From contig OV884009.1 of NCBI GenBank assembly GCA_930367205.1, forward strand, positions 82,109,189 through 82,173,188: a DNA stretch of 64,000 nt. The letters are read 5' to 3'. The stretch's first letter is position 1. Every line of letters begins with the position of its first letter. The notes under the pieces were generated by a model. The model saw only the letters and a program-made list of their open reading frames with translations, was not told the DNA's origin and searched no databases. This document shows positions 20,116 to 32,604 of this stretch, piece after piece. Position numbers and translations under genes: made by a program. The stretch is from Acanthosoma haemorrhoidale. Lineage: Eukaryota > Arthropoda > Insecta > Hemiptera > Acanthosomatidae.

Positions 20116-22673
20116 AAAAGCTCAGAATTTCTGCCTTATACAGCCAGGTCATTCCCACCTACAGCGCATGAGAGAGCTTTTTATTTCGGCCAATCATATG
20201 ATCGTTTATTTTGGCCAATTAGGGGCTACTACGCCCGCACTCCAAGTGAGCTCTTGCCGTGTCGGGATCGTGAACTAGTCGCTTCTCTCTGTACTAATAT
20301 TTATTGATTATATATTATTAACGCCAAATATTTATTGATAAAATATGGGAAGGTAGGCGGGTGATTTCTAGTCCGAGAAGAGGGTAACTTCTGTTTATTC
20401 GTGGTGAAGAAGTTGGCAGAACAGCGAGTAATGAGAAATTTCGGGTCATTAAAATTGCTTGAGTTGTCAATCACTTAAGTAAATTGCCCTGAATCATAAT
20501 TATTAAATATTAGATGAATATATTGATTACAATTTATTAGCTGGACACAAATATTTTTCCAAACCGTTCCTATTGAAAAATCAAATGAGGAACCGTGTCG
20601 GCCAAGTCAAAAAAAAGAAAAGAAACAAGCAAAATAATACAAAAGAAAAAAATCCTGTGTAAGAAAAAAAAAAAATAATTATCCTTACAGCCTCCTTCCC
20701 CTTTATTAAGTGAATGGGGGCGTTGTCTCTAGCATTCACTATAAATTTAACTTTGGGCGTCCCAAATTAGCTCTTGGCTATAAGAGTTTGTTTTAAAAGT
20801 TACGCTATACAGGATATAGGTCTTTCTGCAGACGACAAAATGCGTATTTCCGGTTCCTCACAGATTGGAAACTATTACTGCAGCAAAAAATTGAATAGCC
20901 CATTGAAAACAAAATTCAAAAGCGGACGATTGAGATGAAAAGGAAGTTAACAGATTGACTTCGAACATTAGCTCACTTGTCAAAGTGATTTTACAAGAGT
21001 ATCAATACTTTAAACTATTCCGAAATCAGAATATTATTCTATAGACCTCAAGTCTCATCCGGCACAAAATGTAATGTAATTAATCTAAAAAATATTTTTT
21101 GTGCTATGTAACCTAAGAAGACTTCATTTAGAACCCTCAAAAATGTTCATTTACGAAACTCAAGTATAGGGCATCAGCCAATTAAAGGTCTCCTCATGGC
21201 AGCATATTTCATGTCACTGAAACATCAAATCGGTAACTGGGGACTCAAAAAGAAAAAACAAAAAGGTGCATGTGAACACAAGGGGTTTCAAGTATTTTAA
21301 AAACACGAATCCGTAGAAATAGTTAACAGTGCTTCAATGTATTATGTTACTACTAGGTCTATAAGTCCGTTGATGAAGTCAGTTAGCAAGTATCAATCAA
21401 GACCTAGAGATTGCCTAGACAGTATGGTAGAAAAATATTTATCTTTTCAAATATTAGAAAATTGCCTGCCATTCCATAAAAATTGCTTTAATTTGGTTTG
21501 GGACATGAAATTAAATTACCAGCAAAAAACAGGTAAAATTAAAGTTGCGAATACGATCTTAATCGTTTTAATATTTTTTGTAATGTACATGAACGAAACA
21601 TCGCTAGTGGTTAAAAACTAGATCCGACTCCTAAGATAACAAGAAAATTTCCGCACTAGTTCCCTTATCATTTTTGTTATGTAACTATGGATAATGCATT
21701 ACTCATCAAGTACTTTTTCAGAGAGCCATTTTAGTATCAAAGCGGCCAGCTTAATATTAAAATGGCCAGAGACTCCATAGATAAAATGGATGCCGAAGTA
21801 ATAAGGGTATATTCCATTTTGTGCTGTCCAATAACTTCTAATTTATTCCTCTGCAATAGGTTTCACGTGAGCGAGAAACAAAAGAACGAAGATTTTACCC
21901 TATGTGGAAATTTTTCCGTTATTTTAGGACTCTGGTCTAGTTTCGAAGCACTTGCGATGCCTCGTTCATCTGGATTCATCTGGGTATTTTTTTTGTCAAG
22001 GGGGGGGGAGTACCCCGGTATTCGGAGCTTGATCATTATCAATAATTCTTCCTAGAGTATCCAAAAGACTCTCGTTGCACTGTTCCATGTTATGTCATGA
22101 TACGTTTTCATTTTTATTAATTATTTTTAAAAATAATATTTTTTATTATTAAAGTATGATAGAAATGTCATTATTTTGTAATCGCGCAGTAATTTATTAA
22201 TCCACCTACATTACTTTTGATAGGGTCATTTTCAAATTACATATTATTGTAAAGGAAACCTAGATCTTTAATTGGAAGACATACTAACAATTACAGAAAA
22301 ACCTTCTTTTTTTTTAAACCTACTAAGGACTCATGTTGGAGGGCTATTACAAATGTGATTAAGAGCACATAATTAAGCTAATATAATTATATTTCGGAAT
22401 GAAAATGCCAACAGATCAGATTTAATATTCTGATAGATATCAAGATGACACATAAGAATATAGGCATGTTTCTCACCCAACTTGTTCCTAACAATCCGAA
22501 TGGTGGAAACTAGGTGTTCAGCAGAGCACGGGATGGGTCCAATATATGAGTCATAACCCAGAACTTCACATTTTAATGTTTAGGCTTCCCAAACCAACTG
22601 AAGGAGATTCTTAGGTTCAACACATTGCTTTGTCTAACGGACAATAAAATATTGCTAAACTATTAAACCTACC
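20116..22673. other. Large insc intron: no gene seen
   Basis: AT-rich DNA with chance frames at 21337-21621 and 21762-22055 and a run of nine G at 22000-22008. The left 150 bases are GC-richer and may be the upstream part of repeat R copy 2. No protein family is recognised. Confidence 0.45.
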
Positions 22674-23027
22674 AATTGAATAATTTATTCCACTTTTTTA
22701 ATTATATTTTATTTTTAATGTCGTCTTTATATACACCAGAAAAATTTCGTGTCTCTAGCTTATGCATGAGACTCACAAAGACTACCATAGGCAAAGAGAG
22801 ACACACAACTGAAAATGTGTTTCTTATTTTGAAAAAACCAACGGAACCCTAATTAAATTATTTATTCCACTTTTTTAATTATATTTTATTTTTAATGTCG
22901 TCTTTATATACACCAGTACAATTTCGTGTCTCTAGCTTATGCATGAGACTCACAAAGACTACCATAGGCAAATAGAGACACACAACTGAAAATGTGTTTC
23001 TTGTTTTGAAAAAACCAATGGAACCCT
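22674..23027. repeat. 177-bp perfect-length tandem duplication
   Basis: Copies 22674-22850 and 22851-23027 are each 177 bases and abut without spacer. They differ at only a handful of positions (for example ccagaaaaatttc versus ccagtacaatttc, and ttcttatttt versus ttcttgtttt). Each unit contains gtgtctctagcttatgcatg and the word gagacacacaac, and the inverse word gtgtctc, allowing a local foldback. It is a recent duplication inside an insc intron. Confidence 0.92.
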
Positions 23028-24346
23028 AAAAAGTACCAATCCCGAATAAACTGACATCTTCTTAACTAGATGCGGGAATCTGGAACAGGGATGTATTCGA
23101 AGGAAGCTCATGACATTACCATTTCAATAGTAGGATCACTTCTCCGTTGTACATACATATATACACCACATTGGTCGTTCAACTTATACGTCGTTTATAT
23201 TACCCTACTTCTATCAAAATCATTTGTAAGTCAAAAAAACAAATCATATGTCCACTGAACTAAGGGCTCGTCCTCATAAACCCGTGTGATTATTAAACAA
23301 TAAATATGTTGTCTATGGCATGTCTGAAAAAGACGAGGAGCTAGTCTTTTTTAGGGTTTTGGTAGTTTTTCAATACCAGATTCGCTTATAGTTATGTCTT
23401 AAAGATTCGAACTAGATAGAAATATGAAATTGTTGCAACACGGAATTTTACAACCAGGTCCCTGCCCATATAACGAACACATGCAGCCATCTTTATTAAA
23501 ATAATGTTCTTAGTAATTTAACTTTTCCTACTGTACTGAACAGGGCATCAAATTAGAAATACAAAGTTCTGGTGTGAATGACATACAGGTACAAATGTAT
23601 ATATGTATGATGAGTCGGGACTATGGTTGCAAGAAATCTTAAATCATTCGCATAATGCCTTACACAAGACCTGAAGCACTTCTGACCTATCGTGGTTGTG
23701 TAATCAATCTCAGAGGGTTTCGGCCTCCTACCAGACTAATGTCCTTTGCACATGACCGCAACCATTGAAACTGTCGATATCAGAGGTTAGAATTAATAAG
23801 CCGGACCTCTTGATCGGCCCAATAGGCCCTCGTCTATTCATCAAATCGGAAGCGGTCACCCTGTAATTTCCAGAAGAAAGGGTGGTATGTAGGGCTCCGC
23901 TTGGGATTGACCTCTAGCAGATGGGACTTGGGAAAAGGAGAAAGCCCTATCTTAATGCATAAAGTGTGGTAAGTCTGTCCTCACCGGGTACAGTGGACCC
24001 CACTCCTGAGTTCAATTGGATAAAATATAGCTTTTGCCAAAAGAGTAACTTTATCTAACTTCCACTAAAGTGTGCCGTTTTGAGATTACCATTTGCAGCT
24101 AATTTTAGTTCACAGTTATGCAAAGTGGATGGAGGAAGTGGATACTTCCTGCTTGACTACTATAAATACTCCTCAAATAGTTCCATTCATTATGCACATA
24201 ACTGAGGCCTAGTTAACAGGCAAAACTTTAATTTTACAGCCAACTGTAATTCAAGCACAAGGATATTATGAGTACAATTGTGTTTATAAGTAGCTATAAG
24301 TAGCTGTAAGACTCGAATCTCCAAAAAAATAGATAAGGTGACTCAC
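23028..24346. other. insc intron: GC-richer patch of unknown nature
   Basis: About 23620-24010 is more GC-rich than its neighbours and contains words such as gggtttcggcctcct, as seen in decayed transposons. No frame or known motif supports a call. The short repeat tataagtagc occurs twice near 24285-24305. Confidence 0.35.
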
Positions 24347-24633
24347 CAGTCTCTCGGAAGACGTTTCCTCTCTTCCTTCTGACAGGACTTGCTCATGGCT
24401 TCTTTCGGCTTGGGCGTGGACGAATGTGCCGGGGGTGGCAGGGAAGCGAGGTCTTCGTAGGAGTCCTTGCACGAGGACAACTTCAGTGACGGAGACTTGG
24501 GCTTAGCCCCTCCAAAGCAGGGTACCACAGTACCATGCCCTTCCGAGTCGGAAAAACCTGAATCTTGACTCTTGTGGCTCGTCTCGGACAGACTTGGCTG
24601 GCCGCTACTTGAACCATCAACGCTCATTGTCCT
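24347..24633 (-). CDS. insc: inscuteable, Ser-rich exon (first exon seen)
   Basis: Inscuteable is an adaptor that recruits Pins/LGN to the Par3/Bazooka complex at the apical cortex and so orients the mitotic spindle in asymmetric division. This exon has acceptor ttttcag at 24634 upward, starts in phase 0 (AGG ACA ATG) and ends with two bases of a Trp codon at donor GTGAGT. It encodes MSVDGSSSGQPSLSETSHKS, with a QDSGFSDSEGHG segment that recalls the Ser-rich SQDSGxSDS element near the N terminus of animal INSC, then a Pro/Ser/Lys-rich linker. Joined with the six following exons it gives 511 codons from the ATG at 24625-24627. The acceptor implies at least one upstream exon. The Pins/LGN-binding helix was not found, so the N terminus is incomplete or supplied from beyond what I could recognise. 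Confidence 0.87.
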
Positions 24634-25790
24634 CTGAAAACAAACAAACAAAACATACAGTTATGTTTGTATTTATCTGCAAGGTATTCAGGAGGGCAGA
24701 GGTAAAATGATAAAATAAACAGTGATTATGGATGTGTGAGTTGTGAACGAATGGATCTTGAATGCCCGTTCATCGAGTTAAACCAAATCATGAACGGAAC
24801 ATAGTTTAATAACCGTCGGAGATAATCATTCTTTCAGCGAAACGTTCCATTCTTTAATGAACGAATTTCAGTATTCTCAACTAGAATCACCGTGATCGTT
24901 CACTACAATGTGGTGATCATTTACTTTGGAATATGGCTTACTTGCATGTCTTGGTGTCATGGTCCCCTGCTAGAATGCAAAGATTTCCATTATTTTCCTA
25001 TTCTAATAATAACTCAAACATTGATATAAACAATGAAACCCAATAATGACTAGAAGATAGATACATAATCCTGCTGATGGCTCCCAAGACTTGTTTATTG
25101 CCATACATTTGCGATTCTTTTTTCGGCACTGTCTTTAATGCATAATCAATCATGGTGAGATAGTGAGAACTTTAAATAGTTTTGGAATTGAAAACTCTTT
25201 TCACCCAAAAATAATATGCTTATTTCTTTATTGTAAAAAGATATTCGAAAAACTGCATCATTATTATTTAGAATATAAGAATTCATTAGTTATGTACAAT
25301 CCACATTCATAGAATATATACACGTTCTATCCAAGAGCCCCCCTCCTCAGGCTCCCAAGACAATTCCTTCCGCAAACTGGGGGAAGGGCCAGAAGCAGCG
25401 ATGCTCTCCCACCGCCCTCTCAAAATGATTTAATATGTGGCGAAGAACAGAAAGAGGAGGAGAGGGAGTGAGACATACGCTTAGCAGATGAGATGATGGT
25501 CAGTGCAGGGCCCTGTGACATACGTTTCTACTCACAACAGATCGTTTTGAGGATGGTCTTTGGAAAATAATTTAACAAGAGGATTTGTATGAGTGGATAG
25601 TTTTCTGTGGAATTAGAAAATCTTGAAAGTATAGGGTATAAGTCCAGGACATTTGGCTCACCAATATTTCCAAGCGATGTAAAATATACATTAATATTTT
25701 TATGATTTCAGGTTGAGTGAAAATTAAAATTTTCCAGTATCGTGGAAATCGACCGCTTTTCGAGATCATACATACATGCAGACAGATTGA
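24634..25790. other. Upstream side of insc exon; GC-rich patch
   Basis: No frame is supported. A cluster of cgttcat / gaacgaa words in both orientations lies at 24745-24905. A GC-richer patch at 25335-25530 is rich in CTCC/GGAG runs and could be regulatory or a 5' UTR exon of insc, but nothing proves it. Confidence 0.35.
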
Positions 25791-25799
25791 CAGTCAGAC

Positions 25800-25860
25800 G
25801 ATTTATCCGTAGCTGAGTAAAAGTAGAGCCTCTCCCTTCGGGTTCGGCAAGAAGTAATAT
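25800..25860 (+). repeat. Hairpin-bearing dispersed repeat H, copy 1 (short)
   Basis: It contains aaagtagagcctctcccttc followed by gggttcgg, which matches the cores at 50909 and 53800. Upstream words such as gacagattgacagtcagacg resemble the sequence before the other copies only loosely. Only the core is shared here. Confidence 0.5.
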
Positions 25861-26220
25861 TTAGCGGGTGCCTTTGGCAGGGAAAGCCAAATTCGGCCTG
25901 GTAGGAAATATGCGTAGGGGAGCGCCGAGGGGATGACAACATGAGGGATAATTATTGGGAAGTATGTGACGGGGCCCATCCCCATTGTACCCTTGCAGCA
26001 ACCCCATTCCAGGCCTCAAAGCCGATGTCACGCAGCCAATCCGATTCCCCTTCAACCCGTCCCATTATCTTTTTTCCTTTTCTCTTTTTCATCGGATTTC
26101 ATCGAACAAAGGGACTCTCTTTGCCGGGGGACACTTAGTCCGATAAAACTTATCGCACCTGCCCGCTTCGTTGTCTTCCGAATGCTCTGAATTTTGAATA
26201 CTCCCTGAATCTTTCGGGTC
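25861..26220. other. GC-richer unassigned stretch
   Basis: This stretch is more GC-rich than its surroundings, with short overlapping open frames in both strands (25803-26190) that are mutually contradictory. It may continue the repeat at 25800. No family is recognised. Confidence 0.3.
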
Positions 26221-26834
26221 ACTGCCTGTAAAAGCTAAAACAGCTCACACCATTGCGGATCCCAAAGAGAAATGTTGTTCTTTTAAATATGTATTTGCCC
26301 ATTGTGTTTTGTATCATTCCACGTTTATTTAAAAAATTTGCTCCAAAAATTATCTGGTAACAAATCTAAATGTGAATAAATTTGGTGTCATTTCATCCCC
26401 AGCTTAAAACATTTCTCAACAATGCTTCTAATTCACGCAAAACAAAAAAATTGAAGCCATTTTTAACATCTTAAGTCAATAGATAAACATAAATAGGTTT
26501 TTTTTTTACATGTTACAGTCGCTTATATGACGCAAGTGGTTTATTCCCACTGTCGTTCTAGAAAGACGCAAATTGATGGTACAATATTTTTAGGCTTAGA
26601 AATTAATTCCTGGACAACAATGCCGTTCGTGAGAGATCCCAGTTCACCGATAGCTAAAAAAAAATGAAATGCTGCGACGATTCCCCTTGTTTTTGTTCAA
26701 TTGTAAGCATTTATGGATTCAGCTCAGAACTCATACGTCGTGATTAAACAAAATCAACTGTTACAAACTTATTAACTATTAATTTGACAATAATACCAAT
26801 TGACCTTAAATTGAGGTGAAAAATGTTCACTTTC
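26221..26834. other. AT-rich, nothing recognised
   Basis: No supported feature up to the assembly gap. Confidence 0.5.
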
Positions 26835-27334
26835 NNNNNNNNNNNNNNNNNNNNNNNNNNNNNNNNNNNNNNNNNNNNNNNNNNNNNNNNNNNNNNNNNN
26901 NNNNNNNNNNNNNNNNNNNNNNNNNNNNNNNNNNNNNNNNNNNNNNNNNNNNNNNNNNNNNNNNNNNNNNNNNNNNNNNNNNNNNNNNNNNNNNNNNNNN
27001 NNNNNNNNNNNNNNNNNNNNNNNNNNNNNNNNNNNNNNNNNNNNNNNNNNNNNNNNNNNNNNNNNNNNNNNNNNNNNNNNNNNNNNNNNNNNNNNNNNNN
27101 NNNNNNNNNNNNNNNNNNNNNNNNNNNNNNNNNNNNNNNNNNNNNNNNNNNNNNNNNNNNNNNNNNNNNNNNNNNNNNNNNNNNNNNNNNNNNNNNNNNN
27201 NNNNNNNNNNNNNNNNNNNNNNNNNNNNNNNNNNNNNNNNNNNNNNNNNNNNNNNNNNNNNNNNNNNNNNNNNNNNNNNNNNNNNNNNNNNNNNNNNNNN
27301 NNNNNNNNNNNNNNNNNNNNNNNNNNNNNNNNNN
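26835..27334. other. Assembly gap, 500 N
   Basis: Exactly 500 consecutive N, a conventional length for gaps of unknown size. An upstream insc exon or any other feature could be hidden here. Frames that run through the N are artefacts. Confidence 0.99.
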
Positions 27335-27954
27335 GATCGGTTGCGTTCTCGGATAAATATGAGGGGAGACCCTTTCGCTACCCTTTGATTGACAGCTGCA
27401 GGAGAGGGAGGGGAAGGAGGAAGGCCCCGATATAAAAAATGCCGCTATAGCTTACTATGCCAAGGTCCTACCTACTTCCCTATTCCTCCTTAGATGGGCT
27501 TTTCGCGTCGCCGAGCTGTCTTCACTCCTCTTACCTCTTATGGAATATCTTCGACGACATTCTACACCGTGGCATAAATACTCTACTATACTGTCATTTT
27601 AGTTTCCGGTTTCAGTTTTATTTTGGACTATACCTTACGATGCGTGCCCTCAAATTATTTTATATCGCTATTAACCACAGCACGCTTTGTACTCAGCATT
27701 AGAATTTCCAACTTTGCCCGTTGGTGAATTATTTAACAATACTTGCAGTTCCCAAGAGTGTTGTTACTTGCTGAACACAGTCAAGTATTTTCTTCGCATC
27801 CGGATGGATTGTGTCCTCCAGGATCACATGCAGGAAATGATGAAAGGGAAAGTCATTATTTCACAAAATGTTTATTAATTGTATTCGATTCCAATATTGT
27901 TTATCTCTGCAACCTGTTGCGCTATTTTTCCCCTACTAATAATAATTCTTATAC
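27335..27954. other. No gene seen to the right of the gap
   Basis: Chance frames only (27457-27961). The first 150 bases are slightly GC-richer. Confidence 0.45.
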
Positions 27955-28570
27955 AGTGTAATGTCGCAAATCCAAACACTCTAGTAAACCGAACTTCCAA
28001 ACTGTACCTATTTTATTAGTTGTTTGAATTTTGTTGTTAGAGTCTGAAGGAAAGTGGATTTATAAAGCAACATTGGATACAGTACATCACAATAAAAGCA
28101 CATTACAGGAAAAACCTGCTTTCGCACTAAAAGGATACACATCGACTTTAAAATTTTGATCTAGGAGTAAATCAACACAGAACTCCTACGAACTTCTTGG
28201 GCAAGTAATGTGTTTCTGAAGAAGCTTCTGTTCGTAAATCCAAACGGAAAATAATTTCTCAATTGATCAAAAATATAAATCCTCGCGTTACTATGAGTGA
28301 AGAAGACGTGACCGAATGGATTAAAATAAATGTAGAAACCGAATTCCTTTCAAAACATATGAGGAAATCGTATTTTTTTTTAAAAAATCAAATGAACAAC
28401 AAGAAGGAAACAAGCAGCCATCGTCTGCCACTACAGTGAAGCTTGAAGAAGTTTTTGTAAATTTCAACCAGTGCATCAAAAGTGCTATGGATAACCACAG
28501 TGACACCAGATTCTTACCCAATAGCACCGAGAATAAGCATTAAAAACATGTTACTTAAATCCAAACATCT
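27955..28570 (+). mobile_element. pogo/Tigger-type DNA transposon fragment
   Basis: The left end reads TA followed by CAGTGTAATGTCGCAAATCC. A TA target base pair plus a CAGT-starting inverted repeat with aaatccaaac is typical of pogo/Tigger elements. Downstream, INPRVTMSEEDVTEWIKINV and then TTVKLEEVFVNFNQCIKSAM (in shifted frames) resemble the acidic C-terminal part of Tigger-type transposases, where an (E)EDIxEWL motif occurs. The catalytic core is absent and no right-hand inverted repeat is seen, although aaatccaaac recurs in direct orientation at 28232 and 28557. It is an old deletion derivative. Confidence 0.55.
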
Positions 28571-28664
28571 ATTGCATGTTTTTTTTTTTACAAAAAGGAA
28601 AGGTTTTCCCTAAATAAATAAAATGCACATGAACATACTATATACAAATATTATAGATAGGTAT
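28571..28664. other. AT-rich spacer
   Basis: Nothing is seen between the transposon fragment and the LINE debris. Confidence 0.4.
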
Positions 28665-28765
28665 TATGGGATTGCCACTGCCGCTTTAGCCTCCGAGGAG
28701 GATTATAGGTATGAGTGGCGCAGTGTGACGACTGTGCTAGGGGATTAGGGTGGTTTAATATAAAT
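28665..28765 (-). mobile_element. Jockey-like LINE fragment, ORF2 end
   Basis: The reverse complement contains ccaccctaatcccctagcac, cactgcgccactcat and ataatcctcctcggagg, which match the copy at 53385-53460 (plus strand). It is a short diverged relic with no coding capacity. Confidence 0.65.
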
Positions 28766-28799
28766 TATGAGCTAAATTTAATTTTTCTTATATTTATGG

Positions 28800-28885
28800 C
28801 AATTCTTTACTGTGCTAAAATTATAATCTGCCTTATTAGGAAATAAGTAATTGAAATAAACTTTCTTATATTAAATATAAATTTA
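28800..28885 (-). mobile_element. LINE 3' tail, minus strand
   Basis: The reverse complement reads ttacttatttcctaataagg followed by cagattataattttagcac and agtaaag, the family's terminal sequence. In minus-strand order it precedes the ORF fragment at 28665-28765, so these are two adjacent partial insertions rather than one. Confidence 0.65.
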
Positions 28886-31545
28886 AATACGGGCGTAGAT
28901 TGTGAAAGAACAATATTTGGTCTGGCAGGTCACTTTTGCTTCTTCAATATTTTGATAATATAAGAGAAAATCAGTTTTATTTGTTTTGTCTATCTATCGC
29001 ATAAAATTTCTATGATGCAAACGTATCAGTAAAAGTATGAAGTACTGAAATAGACCATAAACATAGGCCGGGGCGTTATTAAATAGGGGATTTGTATTGT
29101 AGGCATTCAAATTTTTTTTTTTTTTGTATTACCACATCATTTCTTTATGCGTTATCGTATATTATTTTTGCTATTGGGGGAAATCTTTAATATAAAATCT
29201 TTTCAGGAAGACTCGATCGTATAAGGTTTTCTTGTCGGCCTAATTATAAAATAAATCATCAAGAAAAGAGCGTATTGGAGGACAAAAAACGCCGTTTGAA
29301 AAAAAGTGTAATGTAGGGAAAAGTCGACTTACCGAACAAAAAAAAAAATTACTGGAAAAAATAAACGATAACCATAACATTTACAAATACAACAGATAAA
29401 TAAAAATGATAGCAGTAATGAGGATATAAATGAACTGACCATTATTAACAATTATCTGTCTGAATATTGAAAAGGTATTAGACTTTAACTAAATCCAGCT
29501 AAAAATGAAGCTTCTAGAATATAAGGAAGTAGAAACTTACATACATAATTCGTGTTGGAGGCTTGACTGGACTTAAATTCTCTTATTATAAATTGTAAAA
29601 GTATTTTCCAAATTTTTCGCGGCCCCCGTTTCATATTGAGGGATGCTATTTCACATTGACTTGATACCACATAGAGGCTATAGATTAAATCCACTAATAA
29701 AAATTTACCAGAAAAAAAAGGAATTAAAGATAAACTGCAAAAATTTAAATCATTGTCAAGCCCGAAAATAAAGGCTTAATTATGAAACATGTACATAAAA
29801 GTCATCTTCATGGATCATATGCTTTACTTTCAAACAGGCAGCTCTTTCGTATCTTCGACTGTCGGTTTGGATGTAAAAAAAAAAATAAATTATTAATACT
29901 TAAGAAGAGATATCTACATGTTTATATTTGTATTTTGGATGGACTTAAACAACCCAAAATACACATACATATGTCTACGGCAGTGGCCTTAAAAAATATT
30001 TAATCCATCCGTAATTTTAAAAGGACATAGAAAAAGAACTGGATATACGCCGAAACGTTTCTGGTTAAAATAAAACCGGAAGTAAAAGTTAAAAATGTTC
30101 GCTAGCATTCCAAATTTCTACGTTCTAGATATCCAAGTCCTGATTTTCCCCTTGGTTAAGGACAGATTGACAACTACAACTCAAAAATAATTTTAAAGCA
30201 TCCATTCTTCAATTGTTTTTTTATTATTAATTTTTCAATGTACTACAACATTTATGTTTTCGTTGATTTTCTGTTTTGTTTTTTTAGCCAAAAGCACTTA
30301 TGATGGATTTCGTTAGACGAAACTTCTATCTCACGCAGTAGCCTGGTGGGGATATAGATAGTAAGTCGAAACGTTGTCCATTAATAAACTGGATGGAATC
30401 CTGTCAACCTACGCCGGTCTCCCCAACCACCTCTAGTACTCATTCCGAAAATATTTTTTTATTTTAAGAGAAGGGACCTATTTTTTCACGTTTAATTATT
30501 TTCCCCATAAGTCTATTTGTTATGTATCAATTGAACGTGTTCAGGGATATGTTATTAAAGATAAATTTTAAAATATCAGGTCGATTGGATCATTTTTATA
30601 GATAGCTTTTTTTTTTTCTAATAAAATTAAAGATGGTTGTTTTCTCTACCTCTATCTCCCCTCTATCTTTGTATGTTCTGGTCTTCGTGACCCATTTTAA
30701 AGCTAGGACACATTAGATCTTTCAATCAGCTTCCATTTGATATTAGAAAGACACGAGTTTTTATGTGAAGGCTCTTGATACCACAGGTGTGCAAAACATA
30801 AAAGCAGCCTTATGAAAATTAATAAAGGGTCTAGTACTTGTGATAAATATTTTCATTTCATATCAAATAGGGTATTAAATTCTCAATATTTCGGCGACCT
30901 GAATAATATTTCATACTATAATTGAGTGGGACGCTCTAATTGAATAATATTTACCGCCTCATAACCGATCATCCCTACCACTTCGTGGGGTGTTGCACTT
31001 TGGTGCATTTGGGTTTGTTTTGATGTTTTAGGAAAATTTCTAATAAAATAGTTTTCACAACCGCAGGCATGTGCCGCACATGCGGTCTATAAACGCGCGC
31101 GGTATACGATATAAAGGATTAGCGCACATATCCGGCCAAGTTGCGGTGCCGTACACCATTTTCTTTTAAAATGTATTTCTTGTACGTTACATAAGTAAAT
31201 ACGACGGTTTCTTTGACAGACATAGGGCGTTCTAGCGTTTAATCAATGACCATCATTATCATTGTCACCGTACGTTTAAAAACTGTGTCTAGTATTTAAA
31301 AAATCTACACACGGACCCACCACGAAAGACGACAGTCATGTTTGAAATTATAGCCGTTCCTTTGGGGTTCGATAAAACAACTTTTAAGCTCACCACTTTT
31401 TATTTGACTATCCATTAAAAAAAAAAAAAATGCACGACGATGATGAGTCCTATAAAAATGAAAAAAAAATCGCCTCTCTAATTTGAGAATTTCCTGTCTT
31501 CTACTTTACCATTTCCGGTCGCCTGGGTTTTGCCGCCGAAGATCT
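28886..31545. other. AT-rich desert with small oddities
   Basis: No gene is supported. Words gccgaaacgttt (30050) and gtcgaaacgttg (30366) resemble the cgaaacgt signature often seen near the ends of Penelope-like elements, which is weak evidence. At 31066-31090 there is GCATGTG-CCG-CACATGC, a perfect 7-bp inverted repeat, inside a GC-richer patch with a TATAAAG word. Confidence 0.35.
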
Positions 31546-31549
31546 AAAC

Positions 31550-31617
31550 AGTTTAGGTTAAAAGGGCTCGGGTTAAAAGGGTAAAGGCTCGGGTTAAAAG
31601 GGTAAAGGCTCGGTAGA
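31550..31617 (+). repeat. 21-bp minisatellite, about three units
   Basis: The unit gctcgggttaaaagggtaaa(g) occurs two full times with partial units at both ends, starting in ggttaaaagggctcgg. Confidence 0.85.
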
Positions 31618-32604
31618 ACCCCGAGCAGAACAATAGTGCCTTGTTTCAGCTTTTCAACAAAGACTCCTCTGAAAATTAAACGCTGTGAAATATATTACAT
31701 AAAACATGGCGGCTTTTTTGCATTATTTTTTTTTTATTATGAAATAATTTCCCCGTAAAAGCAAAAACCCTACGAGGAGGTAAATAATACTTCCACGTGT
31801 TCTAAAAGTCTTAAACATTTCAGAGGTGGGAAGTTCGCTATTCATAAGCTCATGTTAACTAATGTTATAACAAGAACCCTTTATCCGTATTTACATATTT
31901 TGTCTTAGCTTTGTACTCTCATATTAGCCACGCTTTATTGTATTCTAAGTCAATTTCAACTATATGTAATTAGCATATTTAGGTTTAATTACGTATTTAT
32001 ATATAATTAACTCAAACAACTCTTGTCTGCCCATAGTTTGTTATTATGTATAATATTGCTAGCTTTCTCGTTGGCTTAAACCTTTATTCTCAGGTGCTAC
32101 AATTATCGCACACATATAAATCACTATTTTTTTTCAATTCAACAAGAATACTAAAATGCAATGTCATTCACAGTTCGAACAGGTCGTCTAATTAAAATTG
32201 AATACTTAAATAAAAGGTTAAAACTATTTGTTTATTTGTTAGATACTAGTCGATCCAAGGAGCAGTTCTGTTTTATTATTTGTAAAAGTATATTAATACC
32301 CCCCGATTAAGCCTTTTTATATAATTAATGAACTAGACTGCAATTTTCGAAACATATAAAAATTAAATAAAGTATGATGAATGTTAAGAAAAGTTGATAA
32401 AAGAAGAGATAATTGTCAAAATTACATGACAAGTATTCGCATACTACAGATTAATCAGTGTTGTTTTTTTTTGAGGGGGGATTGTCAGCAACAAGTGTCA
32501 TTGATGGTGATTAGAAATATAAATAAATATTTATATATATGCGCTTGGAAAGAAAGTTTTAACGTGTTTTGAGTTTTAATTAATCAAATTTTAATTTTAT
32601 CAAG
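31618..32604. other. AT-rich, nothing recognised
   Basis: Short frame at 32381-32572 only; no support for it. Confidence 0.45.

Noticed and set aside
21337..22055. Two plus-strand frames of about 95 codons in the insc intron
   Set aside because: Unrecognised, not conserved in pattern, and consistent with chance in AT-rich DNA.
26816..27388. Long frames through the N run
   Set aside because: They consist of unknown bases and carry no information.
30045..30380. Penelope-like element ends (cgaaacgtt words)
   Set aside because: Two short words without any coding remnant are not enough.
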